From Tubulanus polymorphus (taxonomy: Eukaryota > Nemertea > Palaeonemertea > Tubulaniformes > Tubulanidae): DNA of 64,000 nucleotides. The number at the start of each line of letters is the position of its first letter. Position 1 is the stretch's first letter. The notes under the pieces were generated by a model. That model had not been told where the DNA came from and made no database searches. It was given only the letters and a program-made list of their open reading frames with translations. A program made the position numbers and the translations under genes. The stretch lies in contig NC_134034.1 in assembly GCF_964204645.1 (NCBI RefSeq), positions 3,876,072 to 3,940,071 of the forward strand. The letters run 5' to 3'. This document shows positions 1 to 10,543 of the stretch, piece by piece.

Positions 1-713
1 TGACCTAATGGCGTCATTAGGTGTTCTCTTGTGTCAATTGATTGGAATTTCTGTGACCGTGTTTTAGTGGTAACAGTTTAGGTACAAAATGTACACTGAG
101 TCTTCACAAACAAGTTTTACTCCAAGTTTTACTCAAACTCGATTTCATAGAAAAATAAAATCTTTCTCTTTGGCCCATTCTAACACCAAAGTAAGAACCC
201 TGACTCTTATGTTTGCTTTTGTCCAGCTGCCCGACCATAGAAACGGTTCTGGAATCATCAACGTAGTAACAAAAGTGCAATTGTTGCCCATCGGTTAGGA
301 TTTGGGAGTTCGTTTTAAGGAATAGAAGAAGGTCTGGGAATCCTCCCCAAGTGTATTTTTAAACATTTGCTGCAATCTGTGGCCGATAGATAGACTGGTT
401 CCCGTTTTGCTTTGCATTTATCGATCTTATTTTGCAATTGCAGACCATGTATCGACGTTAGAAAATTATTCAGTCTGCAGGTACCTTATCGGTATTTCCT
501 ATGTGGGGGAATCAATCCCCACTGGATGCCATGTTCGATGTTTCACAGTTGTTCACAAGTAGTTTCAAATCGAAAGGCTGTTCGGTTATGAGAATGATTG
601 ATATTTGGTCGCGGAATTTTATTTTGTTTGTAAAAAGTGATATTAATGAGTTTCGTGAGGTCAAGGTTCCACTATAAACACATTTTTTACCATTTCCCAC
701 ACAAATGAAAGTT
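1..713. other. Left flank, no gene recognised
   Basis: I see no reading frame with recognisable protein features and no clear repeat here. The short open frames on both strands have low-complexity or arbitrary composition. The segment lies downstream of the minus-strand receptor gene that ends at 714, so it may hold that gene's 3' untranslated region. Confidence 0.4.
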
Positions 714-1820
714 TTACTGTGAATCACACAAATAATTGATAAGTAAAACTTGTTTAGCTGTTTTTCTAAATGTTTTATTCGTCGCGCAATAAACAAGGAA
801 ATTTGCGGATGAGTCAAAAGCACTGAGCAGAATTCCTACTTTGCGCATGATCATTGTTTCGTCGAAAGATAAACCATGACTTATTCCAAACTTCATTTGG
901 AAGAAATGTAACAAACGATCTAAAGATGCCGGAATTTCAAATATAAAATACATCAATACAATCATTAGAACCATTTTTAATATTTTCAATTCAGCGGATG
1001 TATTTTGAGTTTTCTCACTGGGCGTCGCTGCGTCAGTGTGAAATTGATTCTTCTGATTTCGTTTTCTCAATATCAGGACTCCAAACAAAGTTAGATTTAA
1101 CGCTATCAAACAGCTAAATGGTAGAAGTATACACACGAAGATGTAGGTATTAAAAGTGACGAATCCCCCAAGAGCAGAATGATAATTAAACGGGGTTTTA
1201 GTTGTTTTCGCTCCAAACGCTCCCATTGTGAATAATCCCTTAGCACAAGGATGTGTGGCCCTTCCGGGTAAATAAAGTGGAAAATAATACGACCAGTAAG
1301 AAACTACAGAACAAAATACGTTGAAAATCGATAGAGAAATTATTTGTTTTTTGTTCCAGAATCGTCTAAAATACAGCGGACTCGCGACAACCAGGAGTCT
1401 TTCAAAATTTACAATCACAACGGCCCAATTTCTGGCTGTTTGAAATGTGTAGAATAATGGTAGCGCCCATATTGTAATTTCGTGTCCAAAATACCAATCA
1501 TCAATACGCCAGAGTGTGCTTAATTCAGTGGTTCTGGTGATCTGGATAACAAGTATACGAAGTGGATAAAGTAGAGACACAGAAATAAGAAAAAGTAAAT
1601 CAAACCAGGCGAGAATTATAATAGTTTGATAAGTAGAGCGACCGATCCTTCTGAATATAACAATAGAGATACAGTTTAGAAATATTCCTAGAACTGAAGC
1701 TGATGAATATCCGTAACGGTAAAGCTTAACACTAAACACGAAATCCCATCGATCTGGTGGCATAACACATCGAGGAGTCTCAGTCATCGTGGTGGATGTG
1801 AGCTGAGATGTAAAATTCAT
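714..1820 (-). CDS. Rhodopsin-class (class A) GPCR, peptide-receptor-like, single exon
   Basis: A 368-residue intronless seven-transmembrane receptor of the plasma membrane, which would signal through heterotrimeric G proteins. The N-terminus is short and carries possible N-glycosylation at NFT. Hydrophobic segments lie at about residues 38-58, 68-92, 118-145, 160-180, 222-247, 282-305 and 325-350. Family marks: the TM1 asparagine (GIFLN), a TM3 end reading TARNW...NFERLL (ERL where most receptors have DRY), a TM6 EIPASLDR segment and a TM7 SSANFLVY in place of NPxxY, followed by a basic tail. The NW...ER pattern is common in invertebrate FMRFamide-receptor-like and lineage-expanded orphan receptors. 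The ligand is unknown. The start is the ATG at 1820, which gives a full N-terminus. It is clearly related to, but much more diverged than, the two receptors at 18.5 and 22.2 kb. Confidence 0.85.
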   Translation of the reverse strand: MNFTSQLTSTTMTETPRCVMPPDRWDFVFSVKLYRYGYSSASVLGIFLNCISIVIFRRIGRSTYQTIIILAWFDLLFLISVSLLYPLRILVIQITRTTELSTLWRIDDWYFGHEITIWALPLFYTFQTARNWAVVIVNFERLLVVASPLYFRRFWNKKQIISLSIFNVFCSVVSYWSYYFPLYLPGRATHPCAKGLFTMGAFGAKTTKTPFNYHSALGGFVTFNTYIFVCILLPFSCLIALNLTLFGVLILRKRNQKNQFHTDAATPSEKTQNTSAELKILKMVLMIVLMYFIFEIPASLDRLLHFFQMKFGISHGLSFDETMIMRKVGILLSAFDSSANFLVYCATNKTFRKTAKQVLLINYLCDSQ

Positions 1821-3889
1821 ATTTCAGCAGCGGCAGCAGTAGCAGCATCAGTTGCCAGTGAGTGAAATAACAAGAGATACTTCAGACCGTGTTCAACTCT
1901 TCGATGGTGCGATAGCGCATGTGATTCATAGTCTGTAATCATCTATCTACATGGTAACAACACCCATCTCCACTATGCAGAAAATTGCCATGCAAAAGAC
2001 TTTTCTGAAATAAATTTTTATTCACTGTCTCCAATAGAATAGGTTTGTATGTGAGAAATATATATTAGAATTCTGTATATTTGAGTCAAGCTATATCAGT
2101 GAACTAGTGGTGGCTTCAGGTGACTACACTTTAAAAACAAATGATAATTAGGTCCCTCTATTGAATTTAGGAAAGAAAGATGTAAAATATGAGTCTGTAT
2201 TATAACCCAAGAGAACCCATGGGGTCATATTTGTCCAAGCCACTTTGAGCCCCTGGAAAAATTCAGTACAACGAAAAAATTTAAAAAGTCACTCAGAAAG
2301 CCCATATGGACACATATGGGCGTACTATAGTGACATCTGGCGGTAGACATGATAACCCTTAAGTTTTTTACAATGAATTCAAAATGGCGACCCCCATGGA
2401 AATGAAGCATGCATGACTATGTGTGTAGTAATTCAGCCACAGATTATAGGCCAGATGACAATAAATTGTTGTTTTAGATATTATCAATAGTACTGGTAGC
2501 ACACGTAGGTCTTGTTAGACTGTGATAAATAATGAGTATGATTCTACACATGTGTGTTATTCAGCGTAGGTCAAATGATCCCTATGGATCTTTATATCTC
2601 ATGCTAAATTTCTTTATTAGTATTCAAATACTTGTTACAGAGAACAACTATGGCAACTATGCCCTACTTCCATGTCCACTAAAAACAGGATGTGCTATGT
2701 GATAAAATGACTAGCCATTGCATTAACGAGAACATGAATGCCGTGCTTTGTATGGAATGGATAAAACTGACAAAACATGTGACATTAGTGCGAGGACGTA
2801 CTTTGTTTCACACAGACACGTTTCCTTTGCCATGAGTACCGTTATAATTGAACTTTACAGTGCCTAATTGGTATTACGAGGACCGTTGAGATGCTGAATG
2901 TGCTTATCTTGTGATATTTTGAAATTAAGCAACTTTACTTTTTTAGAATATCCATGACTATTCATTTCTTTGATTATATCATTAACTTTATGCAGACAGG
3001 CAGCAACATGATTACAGGTTTGTGACTATCCAGCAAGACATGAAAACAGCAAAGCCAATATCTCTCCAGACTGACTGAAAGCTATCTACGCACATTCTCC
3101 TCAAATGCACTGAAATAGTGTATCGTCAGCAGAAATAACAGATTTGCCTGAGTACTGGCAATATTATCTTTTGCCTACTAATCCAGCCTTAAAATACGAA
3201 TAGGCCTCACAGAGTTATACCTGCCAACAAAGTCGACCCCAAATAATCTATTCCTAATGGTAAATGCAAAGATTTTACCTAAGTCAATGATATGTAGTTT
3301 CTTTGCATCAGTCGCGACATGCCACTGTTCCATCTCAAGTGGATCTCCGTTATTAATATATTTGAGAATTTTCTTATAATCATCAGTGAGCTGTCTTTTA
3401 GTGTGTCAGCAGTTTTCAGTTTGAGGGGAACATTTTGCTCCCGCTAGTGGTAAACGAACGCGCGACTTACTCTTTCCTCCTTCGGATGAAGTCTTTTTAA
3501 GCGCGAGTGCTTGATTCTTCAAAATCCCGTATATCTTCGAAGTAACTCATTTTGATCCAAACATTTTCTTTATTTTGATCTATAAGATTCCCTCTCATTG
3601 TTATATTTGAAGATATCTTCCGCTACCCTAATTTCACCGGTCTCTGGGCAGCAAATAAAACTTGTGCCCCCAAAACAGGGGCTGATCAAGTTAATTAGAC
3701 AACTGTAGTATTTATCCTTCCGCTTAACCTGTGTTCGTGAAAATGTTGATAAAATAGGCGTTTGCCGAGCTTGGGTTCGCCCTGTGATAATTGGATTGAA
3801 AATATCGGTCGTATTTATTGCTGTTATGACACGTTTACCGCGATGCACCGAAATAACACGAACTGCATATTTGTTTACTTCTTATGCAA
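1821..3889. other. Intergenic stretch, nothing recognised
   Basis: This AT-rich stretch upstream of the first receptor holds no frame with recognisable features. A small palindrome centred near 2314 (CCCATATGGACACATATGGG) is the only structure noted. A frame at 3570-3848 on the minus strand contains a cysteine pair but matches nothing I know. Receptor promoter elements may lie just above 1820 but I cannot identify them. Confidence 0.35.
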
Positions 3890-4050
3890 TTTATCACTTA
3901 AAATCATGTTATATCAGAAAGAAAAACCTGGAGTAACCACTTTCACCATATTTTGTAGTATATTTTTGTGGAAAAACAACTTTAAAATTTACCGAGATGA
4001 GATCGTCAATCAAGTGAAATTTGTTTTTCGCCGAGGTGACCTATTTTAAG
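3890..4050. mobile_element. Fragment of the same MITE family as the element at 28.06 kb
   Basis: This segment shares the order ATCATGTTATATCAG, ATATTTTGT, TTTACCGAGATGAGATCGTC and GAAATTT with the arm of the palindromic element at 28061-28509. Its right end (CGAGGTGACC) resembles that element's terminal GGTCAT/ATGACC. It is a partial, diverged copy with no coding capacity. Confidence 0.5.
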
Positions 4051-4899
4051 TAAATGTATTGATTTTCGATACTCGATATATCGAGATCCACAGATTTACA
4101 TGATTTAGAAAAACCTGTGAAAACTACTGCAGTTGATACGTAGATGCAGAACAAAACAGAATGGCAGAGAAACAAAACAAACAAAAGGTACACATCTTGC
4201 TAAACAGCATAAAACCATATTTATAAGGATTACTGCTATAAACCTCATATAACCCCCTCGCATAAACTAGATACTCATTTGTATCGTACAGAAGCTCCCA
4301 AGTCCTGTCTAACTACGGGTGTTCCATTAAATGCTATGCAAAAAGAACATTGCCAAACCGTGTGAGATAAATCAACCATATCTTCTGGAGAGTTGGACTA
4401 CAATGATACTTTTTAATCGATGATAGTTTTCATCACATTAAGTCACTTTTTCACTTGAAATTTATCTGTAAGTTGCCCAGCACAAAGTGTTGACTGCGCG
4501 GATCCCTTGATGGATGTTTCTCTTAAAATCATCAGTAGTTGCTGGTTTGATTAGGAAAAACTGTTTCCTTCAGATAGCCCCACAAGTAAAATTCCAATAT
4601 ATAATTCCTATAAAAACATTGCAAATAACTACCTCTTTATATCGTCATGGATTCTTGTAGTCTCCTCGGTGAAAACAATTTGTATTTTAATTTCATCATC
4701 AATGAAACAATTATCATATTTATATAAATATATAACATTTTAATTATCAAATTATATAGATCGACAAAAAATTCCCCATAACTAAGCAATGTGTCCATCG
4801 ATCAGGTTATTTAGAAACTACAAGATTATCTGCTATCCTCGGTTCTACAGCTGCAGCCGGATACACATCTTCAACTCCTTCCGGCTGCCCGTCCTCTGG
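4051..4899. other. AT-rich intergenic DNA, nothing recognised
   Basis: No coding frame or clear repeat was seen. The right end (about 4790-4900) probably belongs to the degraded Harbinger remnant that follows on the minus strand, since the frame there continues after the LHN motif but is broken by stops. Confidence 0.3.
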
Positions 4900-5178
4900 A
4901 ACAGGTATATGATGGTCCTACGCTATGTTGTGCAATACCATCGTAGCTTTTATTACTTTGATTGCTTTCTCAGAAAAAGTTAATGCATTGGAAGCTGATA
5001 TCATTGATTGTAAATTTGTGTTTATTGATACGTCGAGTGCAAACATCTTCCTGGCTTGGTTTTTTTGTGCAGCGCCCGGAAACGTCGGAAAATTTTGTTT
5101 CCATACCCATGCGAAATAAGTGGACAGTATCGGTTCAACCATATCAATAATTTCTATTTTAAGTCGACGACAGAGCAC
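4900..5178 (-). pseudogene. PIF/Harbinger nuclease C-terminal remnant
   Basis: On the minus strand a short frame ends with EKAIKVIKATMVLHNIA. This matches the typical end of Harbinger (HARBI1-like) DDE nucleases, where a helix of the form EKvxkIvkAcvvLHN follows the last catalytic region. The N-terminal two thirds of the protein, including the catalytic D-D-E positions, cannot be found upstream and no intact start exists, so this is a dead fragment. A foldback MITE copy abuts it at 5190. The family call rests on about 25 residues. Confidence 0.5.
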
Positions 5179-5189
5179 ATCAGCAGGTG

Positions 5190-5420
5190 GCCTTGCTCGA
5201 TCAGTTTTGATGGTATATACCTGATAAATGTCTTATTAGGACCAGAAAGGACTGGCAGTTGAGCTAAAACATTGATTTGTTATCCATTCTACACTCTATT
5301 GAAGGATTGCCAAAATGTCTTCATTGAAAGGGGTTGTATAAGGTGACTCCATGATTTGAAAGTTTGACAATATGTTTCTACGCCTATGTACCCCACTTCA
5401 GTTGGTTAGGTATGCAAACA
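5190..5420. mobile_element. Half copy of the 500-bp foldback MITE
   Basis: The sequence from GATCAGTTTTGATGGTATAT through the segments CTTATTAGGACCAGAAAGGA, GTCTTCATTGAAAGG and GACTCCATGATTTGAAAG matches the left arm of the inverted-repeat elements at 36292-36799 and 52889-53374. Only one arm is present here, so the copy is truncated. Confidence 0.65.
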
Positions 5421-7400
5421 TATTGATACTGATGTGCTCTTAACTATAGTTAGACATTAATCCCTTTCATAAACCTCCCACGCAGGATGTCACTTTCACT
5501 TGTAGCATAGTTTCTATTTATTTTCCTGAAGCTTAATTTGTAGTGCTTACATGATCAATCGAAAGGTTTGGACGAGTTTAGCGGCTGCCCAAGAGCCACT
5601 TAGCAGGCCCCAGACGTTAAGGCCCCAGGGATTCGCTGAGGATAGGGCTGTTAAAGCCGTTTCAGTGATCCTGATTGAACCACGCCATTGAAAGACGCCC
5701 GGAGGCCCGTGGCTACGTTGGGAAATTTAATTGTCTTCTTACATATTTAAGTTGAATGATGTTCCTAAGTATTCGATATATTATGTCCGCTTTAAGATTT
5801 GCAGTGTTTAAGTGGGCACTGCCTTAGCTAAGTGGCCAATGAGCGTGATCGCTCTTAATTTATAGTTTTCCTGAGGTCAACGCAAGCGGTGATTGGTCAA
5901 GCTTGGAGAGCAGTGATACGCTGCGCCGATGAAGTACGTTCCGCGAAATCATTCAACCGTGACAAGAGATAAGGACGTCGATAAGGACGTCTATAAAGAT
6001 GTAAAACGCGAAAGATAGAATCGAATTCTACATAATTCACAACAAAAAGGTGACTACTACAAGATCGCTTCGGAGGTTTTTGTATCAAAATAGAGCGGAG
6101 TAAACGGCACCACCGGAAAAACGCTCACATGGAAGTGAGGCAGCGCCAGTGAGCTGCGTTGTTAAATAACGTAAACATCTGATTTGATTTAGAATCTAGT
6201 CGCATGCAGAGACTCGAATTCGCATTATGTTCCAATAGAGACGCATTAAACGTTTCAAATGCCTTAATCGTATTAACACATTTCACGTCCATCGACGAGA
6301 GCTCGGTGGCGATGTCACTATTTTCTTCACGTTCTTTTAGTTTTGGACGATACCTGGGCAACCACTGCTATCGAGTATATAGTAAGTATCGGGTGACGAT
6401 ACTATGTGTGTCTCTATCTAGCCTCCGCTGCCACATCGATGTTAGCAACTCCTCGTCGGATTTGATGATGTGGTGCTTTGCTTCTTGTAGTAACCTGTGA
6501 CCTTTCTGGAACTTGTTGCCTCGTAGTTATTTTCGCCGATTCTGGAACTCATGTTCTCTCTTCCTTTTTTTGCTAGTTTGGTTTACCTCCTCTTTAGTTG
6601 TTGCTGTATTTTTGCATTCGAATTATCGATGTATCGGACCTCCGAGCGATCTCAGGTCGTGAGATGGCGAGGCGAATATCCGACTTCGAGAAACCCGTGT
6701 TGCTAAGACAACGCGGATCGACAGGACCATGAATCGAAAGCGCTCGATGCCAGGGGACAAAAGCTTCGAGGGAAGAAAGATATGGCGGGTCCACTTGAAG
6801 TCGGATAGACAGAAATCATATCGCGATCCTTGGTCGGATAGCGCGGCTCAAAATAAGTGAGTTTCATCGAAAAAAGATAAATAATACTATAAAGGATTAG
6901 TCATCAGGTCTGCAAGGTAAGTCCTGTGGCCAGTTTCGCCATACGCTCATCTCCGTTATTTGTCACATGGCAATTCTGATGGATTGATATTATAATCTTT
7001 ATCGAAAGTCTTTTCAAATCTAAGATAAGGGTGTGTTAGTATCATCAATCTTCTACATTACTAGTAAGGCTACGTGTGTTAGTTTTTTGGATTTGTCAAA
7101 CTTCCGTTGGAGATCAATTGGTTGTTATCTTGGCGAAACTTTCTTTGGCCAGTACCTGTACTTTTGCATCCGCCAAAATGAACGAATCTTCAATTGTAGG
7201 CTTACATAGGCTGGAAACTACGCCTTCCAATCCATAAACAGCGTTATTTCACTTATTAGGAAACACTATTATATTTTTATATTGCTCCAACGGTTGTCAA
7301 CCACGGTGATGTTGGCTCTCCTCTACCAGTTCAAATAACCATTTTCCAGCGGCTCCTAGTATGACTTCATACGATGACATGCTTTCTCAGGCAGATTAGC
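5421..7400. other. Probable degraded transposon DNA, no intact gene
   Basis: No intact gene is visible. The minus strand carries a long frame broken by a few stops between about 6560 and 6170, including residues such as SDEELLTSMWQRRLDRDTH and a charged segment at 6125-6361. It reads like a decayed coding region, perhaps gag-like or a transposon accessory frame, but I cannot assign it. The 5560-5720 segment is locally GC-richer and is also unassigned. Confidence 0.3.
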
Positions 7401-7404
7401 CTAA

Positions 7405-7675
7405 AATGACCCGGAAGAAAGATAACAGATATATTCACTTTTTTATCCATCGCGTTTGACTCGAAAAAAAACATTGAGTCTGCATTTAAGAGAGTGGGTC
7501 GTTTGGCTGTCAGGAAGCTTACAACTTTTTAGGCCTTACAACGTGGCTTCTTTCCTTTTTATAATTACGTCTTGATTCTCCGATCCCTAAAGTCTGGAAT
7601 TTTGGTTATATGGACATAGAAATAAAAATGAGCCTCCACGCTGAACCAAATCCTCCCCAGAAGGTCCAGTGATGA
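7405..7675 (-). pseudogene. Transposase-like debris (FSVEAHF motif)
   Basis: The minus strand encodes WFSVEAHFYFYVHITKIPDF followed by RDRRIK and a stop. This resembles the FSDEAHF block around the second catalytic aspartate in Tc3/mariner-like transposases, where the acidic D would here be V. The frame then shifts and contains stops, so it is not functional. It lies next to, but in the wrong order for, the transposase tail at 7960-8400, which suggests two separate remnants. Confidence 0.35.
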
Positions 7676-7959
7676 ATGAAGCTGGTGTGACATCCAATTG
7701 GCAAACTCGATCCAACCTGGCCATATTCTCTGCTACATCTGAACCTTCATTGCATAAAAATACAACGAATTATATACGGTCGGTAATCTCTAGGTTGACA
7801 ATTTGCATGTCAGCCTTGAAACAATCTATTGGTTTAGGGATTTTCCCCTGAATTTGCCGATAGCCAATAAATTCTAACCTATATCCATATTCAACTATGT
7901 TCATTAGTGGCTTTTTCCATTTGTCCATAAATTGCCTCATACGACCAGCTTCATGGCTT

Positions 7960-8420
7960 CTTATGTTTTCACCGTCTTAAAAGTTTCTTCTAAAGATTGC
8001 ATGTCATCTTCCATGATGTTATTTCGAGACAAGCTTACCCACGTTTCAGACCGTTTTTTTCTCTGTCGTGTCTTTTTGGCCTTTCTTGAATTTGGATTTT
8101 CGATTGTATGCAGGCATTGTTCACTTCTTGGTAACTTCCCTTGCAACCGGAACTCGCTCTCATTTGGATTAATAATGATTTCATTGATTTGTAAATTCCA
8201 TATTAGAGGTTTCGACAATAAGCCTTTTCGCCACAATTCATTTTCAATTTAATTACATGATTCATGTAGTCTCTCCAGTTGTCTGATGTGGTATTGTCTA
8301 CCATCGAATATCAGCTTTTTGACGTTGGTTAACTTGGATTGTTTCTTTTGCTTTTATTCTTTGATTCCAAACCATCTCTATCGGGTTTAACTCGCAGTGT
8401 TTTACTGCCTCATCCTCTAA
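7960..8420 (-). pseudogene. Tc1/mariner-superfamily transposase C-terminal remnant
   Basis: The minus strand reads HCELNPIEMVWNQ at about 8400-8360. This is the conserved block (xxLNPIExxW) around the last catalytic acidic residue of Tc1/mariner-like DDE enzymes. It is followed, after a frameshift, by NWRDYMNHVIKLENELWRKG and IIINPNESE, which fit the family's usual tail (W..C..HV.kiE..yW then II.xNES). The frame is broken at about 8290 and the N-terminal half is unrecognisable, so the element is dead. Confidence 0.55.
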
Positions 8421-8529
8421 CTGTTCACTGCGTTTAACTTTTCTTTCTTGGTGTCTTGTCAAAATAAAACGTTGCAAAGTTAAATTTTTTCCTTGACTTG
8501 TGCGGCAAATTATGTTTTTGTAACCCATC

Positions 8530-9060
8530 CTTTTTAGGTGTATCTTTTTTGTGAGGGTTCCTTTGGTGCTACACGATCTCTTTCGAATTTAGCTCTTGTT
8601 CTTTAACTGGTAACAGTAGTGGTTAATGGCCGGAGTTTTTTTTTCGGCGAACTCATGCTGCAGAGTTTGTTGTTTTTGATCATGTTAGGATCATACGTAC
8701 GTTATGTTATTTTTTCCTTTCCAACCATCCCAACCAAAACTTAATCTTGTAAGCATCATATGCATACCAAAAACATTCTAGAAGTATTCTCTTCTCCGGT
8801 GGGATTTTTAATCAGTCATTTGTCCCACAATCTTTGGCCATTTTAGGATTTGAGGGAACACAAGGAGGGGAACCGGAAAAAGTCGTTATTGATATATCAT
8901 ATAACATCAAGATAATTCATCAAAATTATCAGATTATATTTGAACTATTTTGCCCATGGTTTTCCACTTTTCTTTTCCACTTTCCGCTATTTTGTTTTTG
9001 TGTAACTTTAACACAAGTTAGATGGTACAACGCTATAATAATTAACCATTTCTTACAATT
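8530..9060. other. Unassigned DNA between transposon remnants
   Basis: I see no recognisable coding or repeat feature. The segment lies between the Tc1/mariner-like remnant and the QNKN-family protein copy and is probably transposon-derived or spacer DNA. Confidence 0.3.
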
Positions 9061-9064
9061 TTTA

Positions 9065-10430
9065 GTAATGCGGAAGATTCCTATAGAAAGAAGCATTATC
9101 AGCATGATTAACCAAAGGGGTTAATCCCTCACACTTGGATAATAAATCCCTATATTTTTCTGCCGCAATCTTGGGCGAAGTTATGTCATATGCTGGTTTC
9201 ACTTCTGGGGCCGTTTGTTGGCGTATAGCGGGAATAGTCAACTTCTCAAAATAATTTTTGAAATGGGACATCTTGAAAAGTATCTTGTTCTCGAGGGATT
9301 TCTCGAGTCTAAGTTGTTTTACTTTTGTCCAGTAAGACCTCAAGACTTTCAAATCCCGAGAATACGTCTTCCAATCATTCACTAGGACGTTTTCGTTTAC
9401 ATCATATTTGTTTTACACGCTAGAGTCAAGACAAGTGGTAGCTGGCTTGGAACATACACATTACCAGCTTTCTTCAAAGCTCTTTCAATGTTACTGTGTA
9501 TTGTATCACCCTCTGATTGACCATGACCAGTTTCAAAATAGTACAGGGTAACTTGTTCGATTGATTGAGCAACCTCGTGTATAAAATAATGAATCATGGT
9601 TGGTACTATGGAATTTTTGTTTTGCCCCCCACACCCGTCTGAAAAAGTGAACATTCTTTGATATGAGATTCGTCGGCTTGACATAACCATTAAAAAAGAT
9701 ACGAAAACATACGAGACGATTTCGTTCGCACCACGTTTTGCCTGAGCCTCATGCCAAAGATAGCACGTGCCCTTCTCTTTAGTTACATTGTAAACTGTGA
9801 AATTATAGCAGGACAATTTCCGTTTATAGAACAGCTCTCCACGTTTGCTTATAGGCAGACTAATTACTTGTTGCAGATCATAACAGGCTATGTATGATTG
9901 TGGATTATTTTCTGATTGATTTTTCAGCTCTTTTTTGATCTCGAACTTTTTGTTTCTCTGCGATATTTTTTCATAGACCTGTTTTATGTCATATTGCGCC
10001 TGCTCACTCCCAGTTCTGTATCTATCACAAATTGCAAACATGTCTTTTTTGGGGACGTGAAATTTCAGATTTTGAGATTTAAATATCGTATGATAAAATG
10101 AATATGAAACAGAGATATTATCGGGCTCAAAAGCATACAAATCAAACATTTTGGTTATAGTAAGTTCTGATGACAAGTACTGTTGAGATGTATTAGCCTT
10201 ACAATAGTGGGATTCCATGCGGGAAATCGATTGATGTGATTTTAAAACTGACTGTCTTTTCAATTCATCATCTACTGCCCATTTCTCACGTCTACCTCCA
10301 CGCTGTTCATCCTGTAAACAACCTGTTGTTGTTGTTTTGCTAAGAACTGTTCTTACCTGACGTTCTGGTATACCGAGTGTATTCAAGAACATTACCTTGC
10401 ATACTTCGATTTTGTCGTTTTTTTTTCATT
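9065..10430 (-). pseudogene. QNKN-motif multi-copy protein family, C-terminal two thirds, one frameshift
   Basis: This frame belongs to a family of uncharacterised invertebrate proteins (abundant in hydra, aphid and mollusc genomes) with transposase-like features. It starts within the VCKVMFLNTLGI block, continues through MESHY and YLSSELTITKMFDLY, CYDLQQVISLPIS and YLWHEAQAKRG, then the hallmark FSDGCGGQNKN and TGHGQSEGDTIHS. The frame breaks at about 9400. A +1 shift resumes it as VNDWKTYSRD, KVKQLRLEK and a tail SFYRNLPHY that is typical of the family's end. The N-terminal region is absent. The D-G-C and following residues look like an RNase H-type active-site strand, but that is inference. 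It is arranged in tandem behind copy 1. Confidence 0.6.
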
Positions 10431-10543
10431 TGGTAGATAATATCGTATGGTACGTTTTCGCCTGCTGGTTTCGTTCTTTGTTTGTTTCTTTTCAACTGAC
10501 ATTATGAATCCGCTGATATATTGCCTTTGCTTCGCTAGATCGT

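Noticed and set aside
3570-3848. 92-codon minus frame with CCPETGEIR
   Set aside because: No family match, no splice context and ordinary composition; could be element debris, not supportable as a gene.
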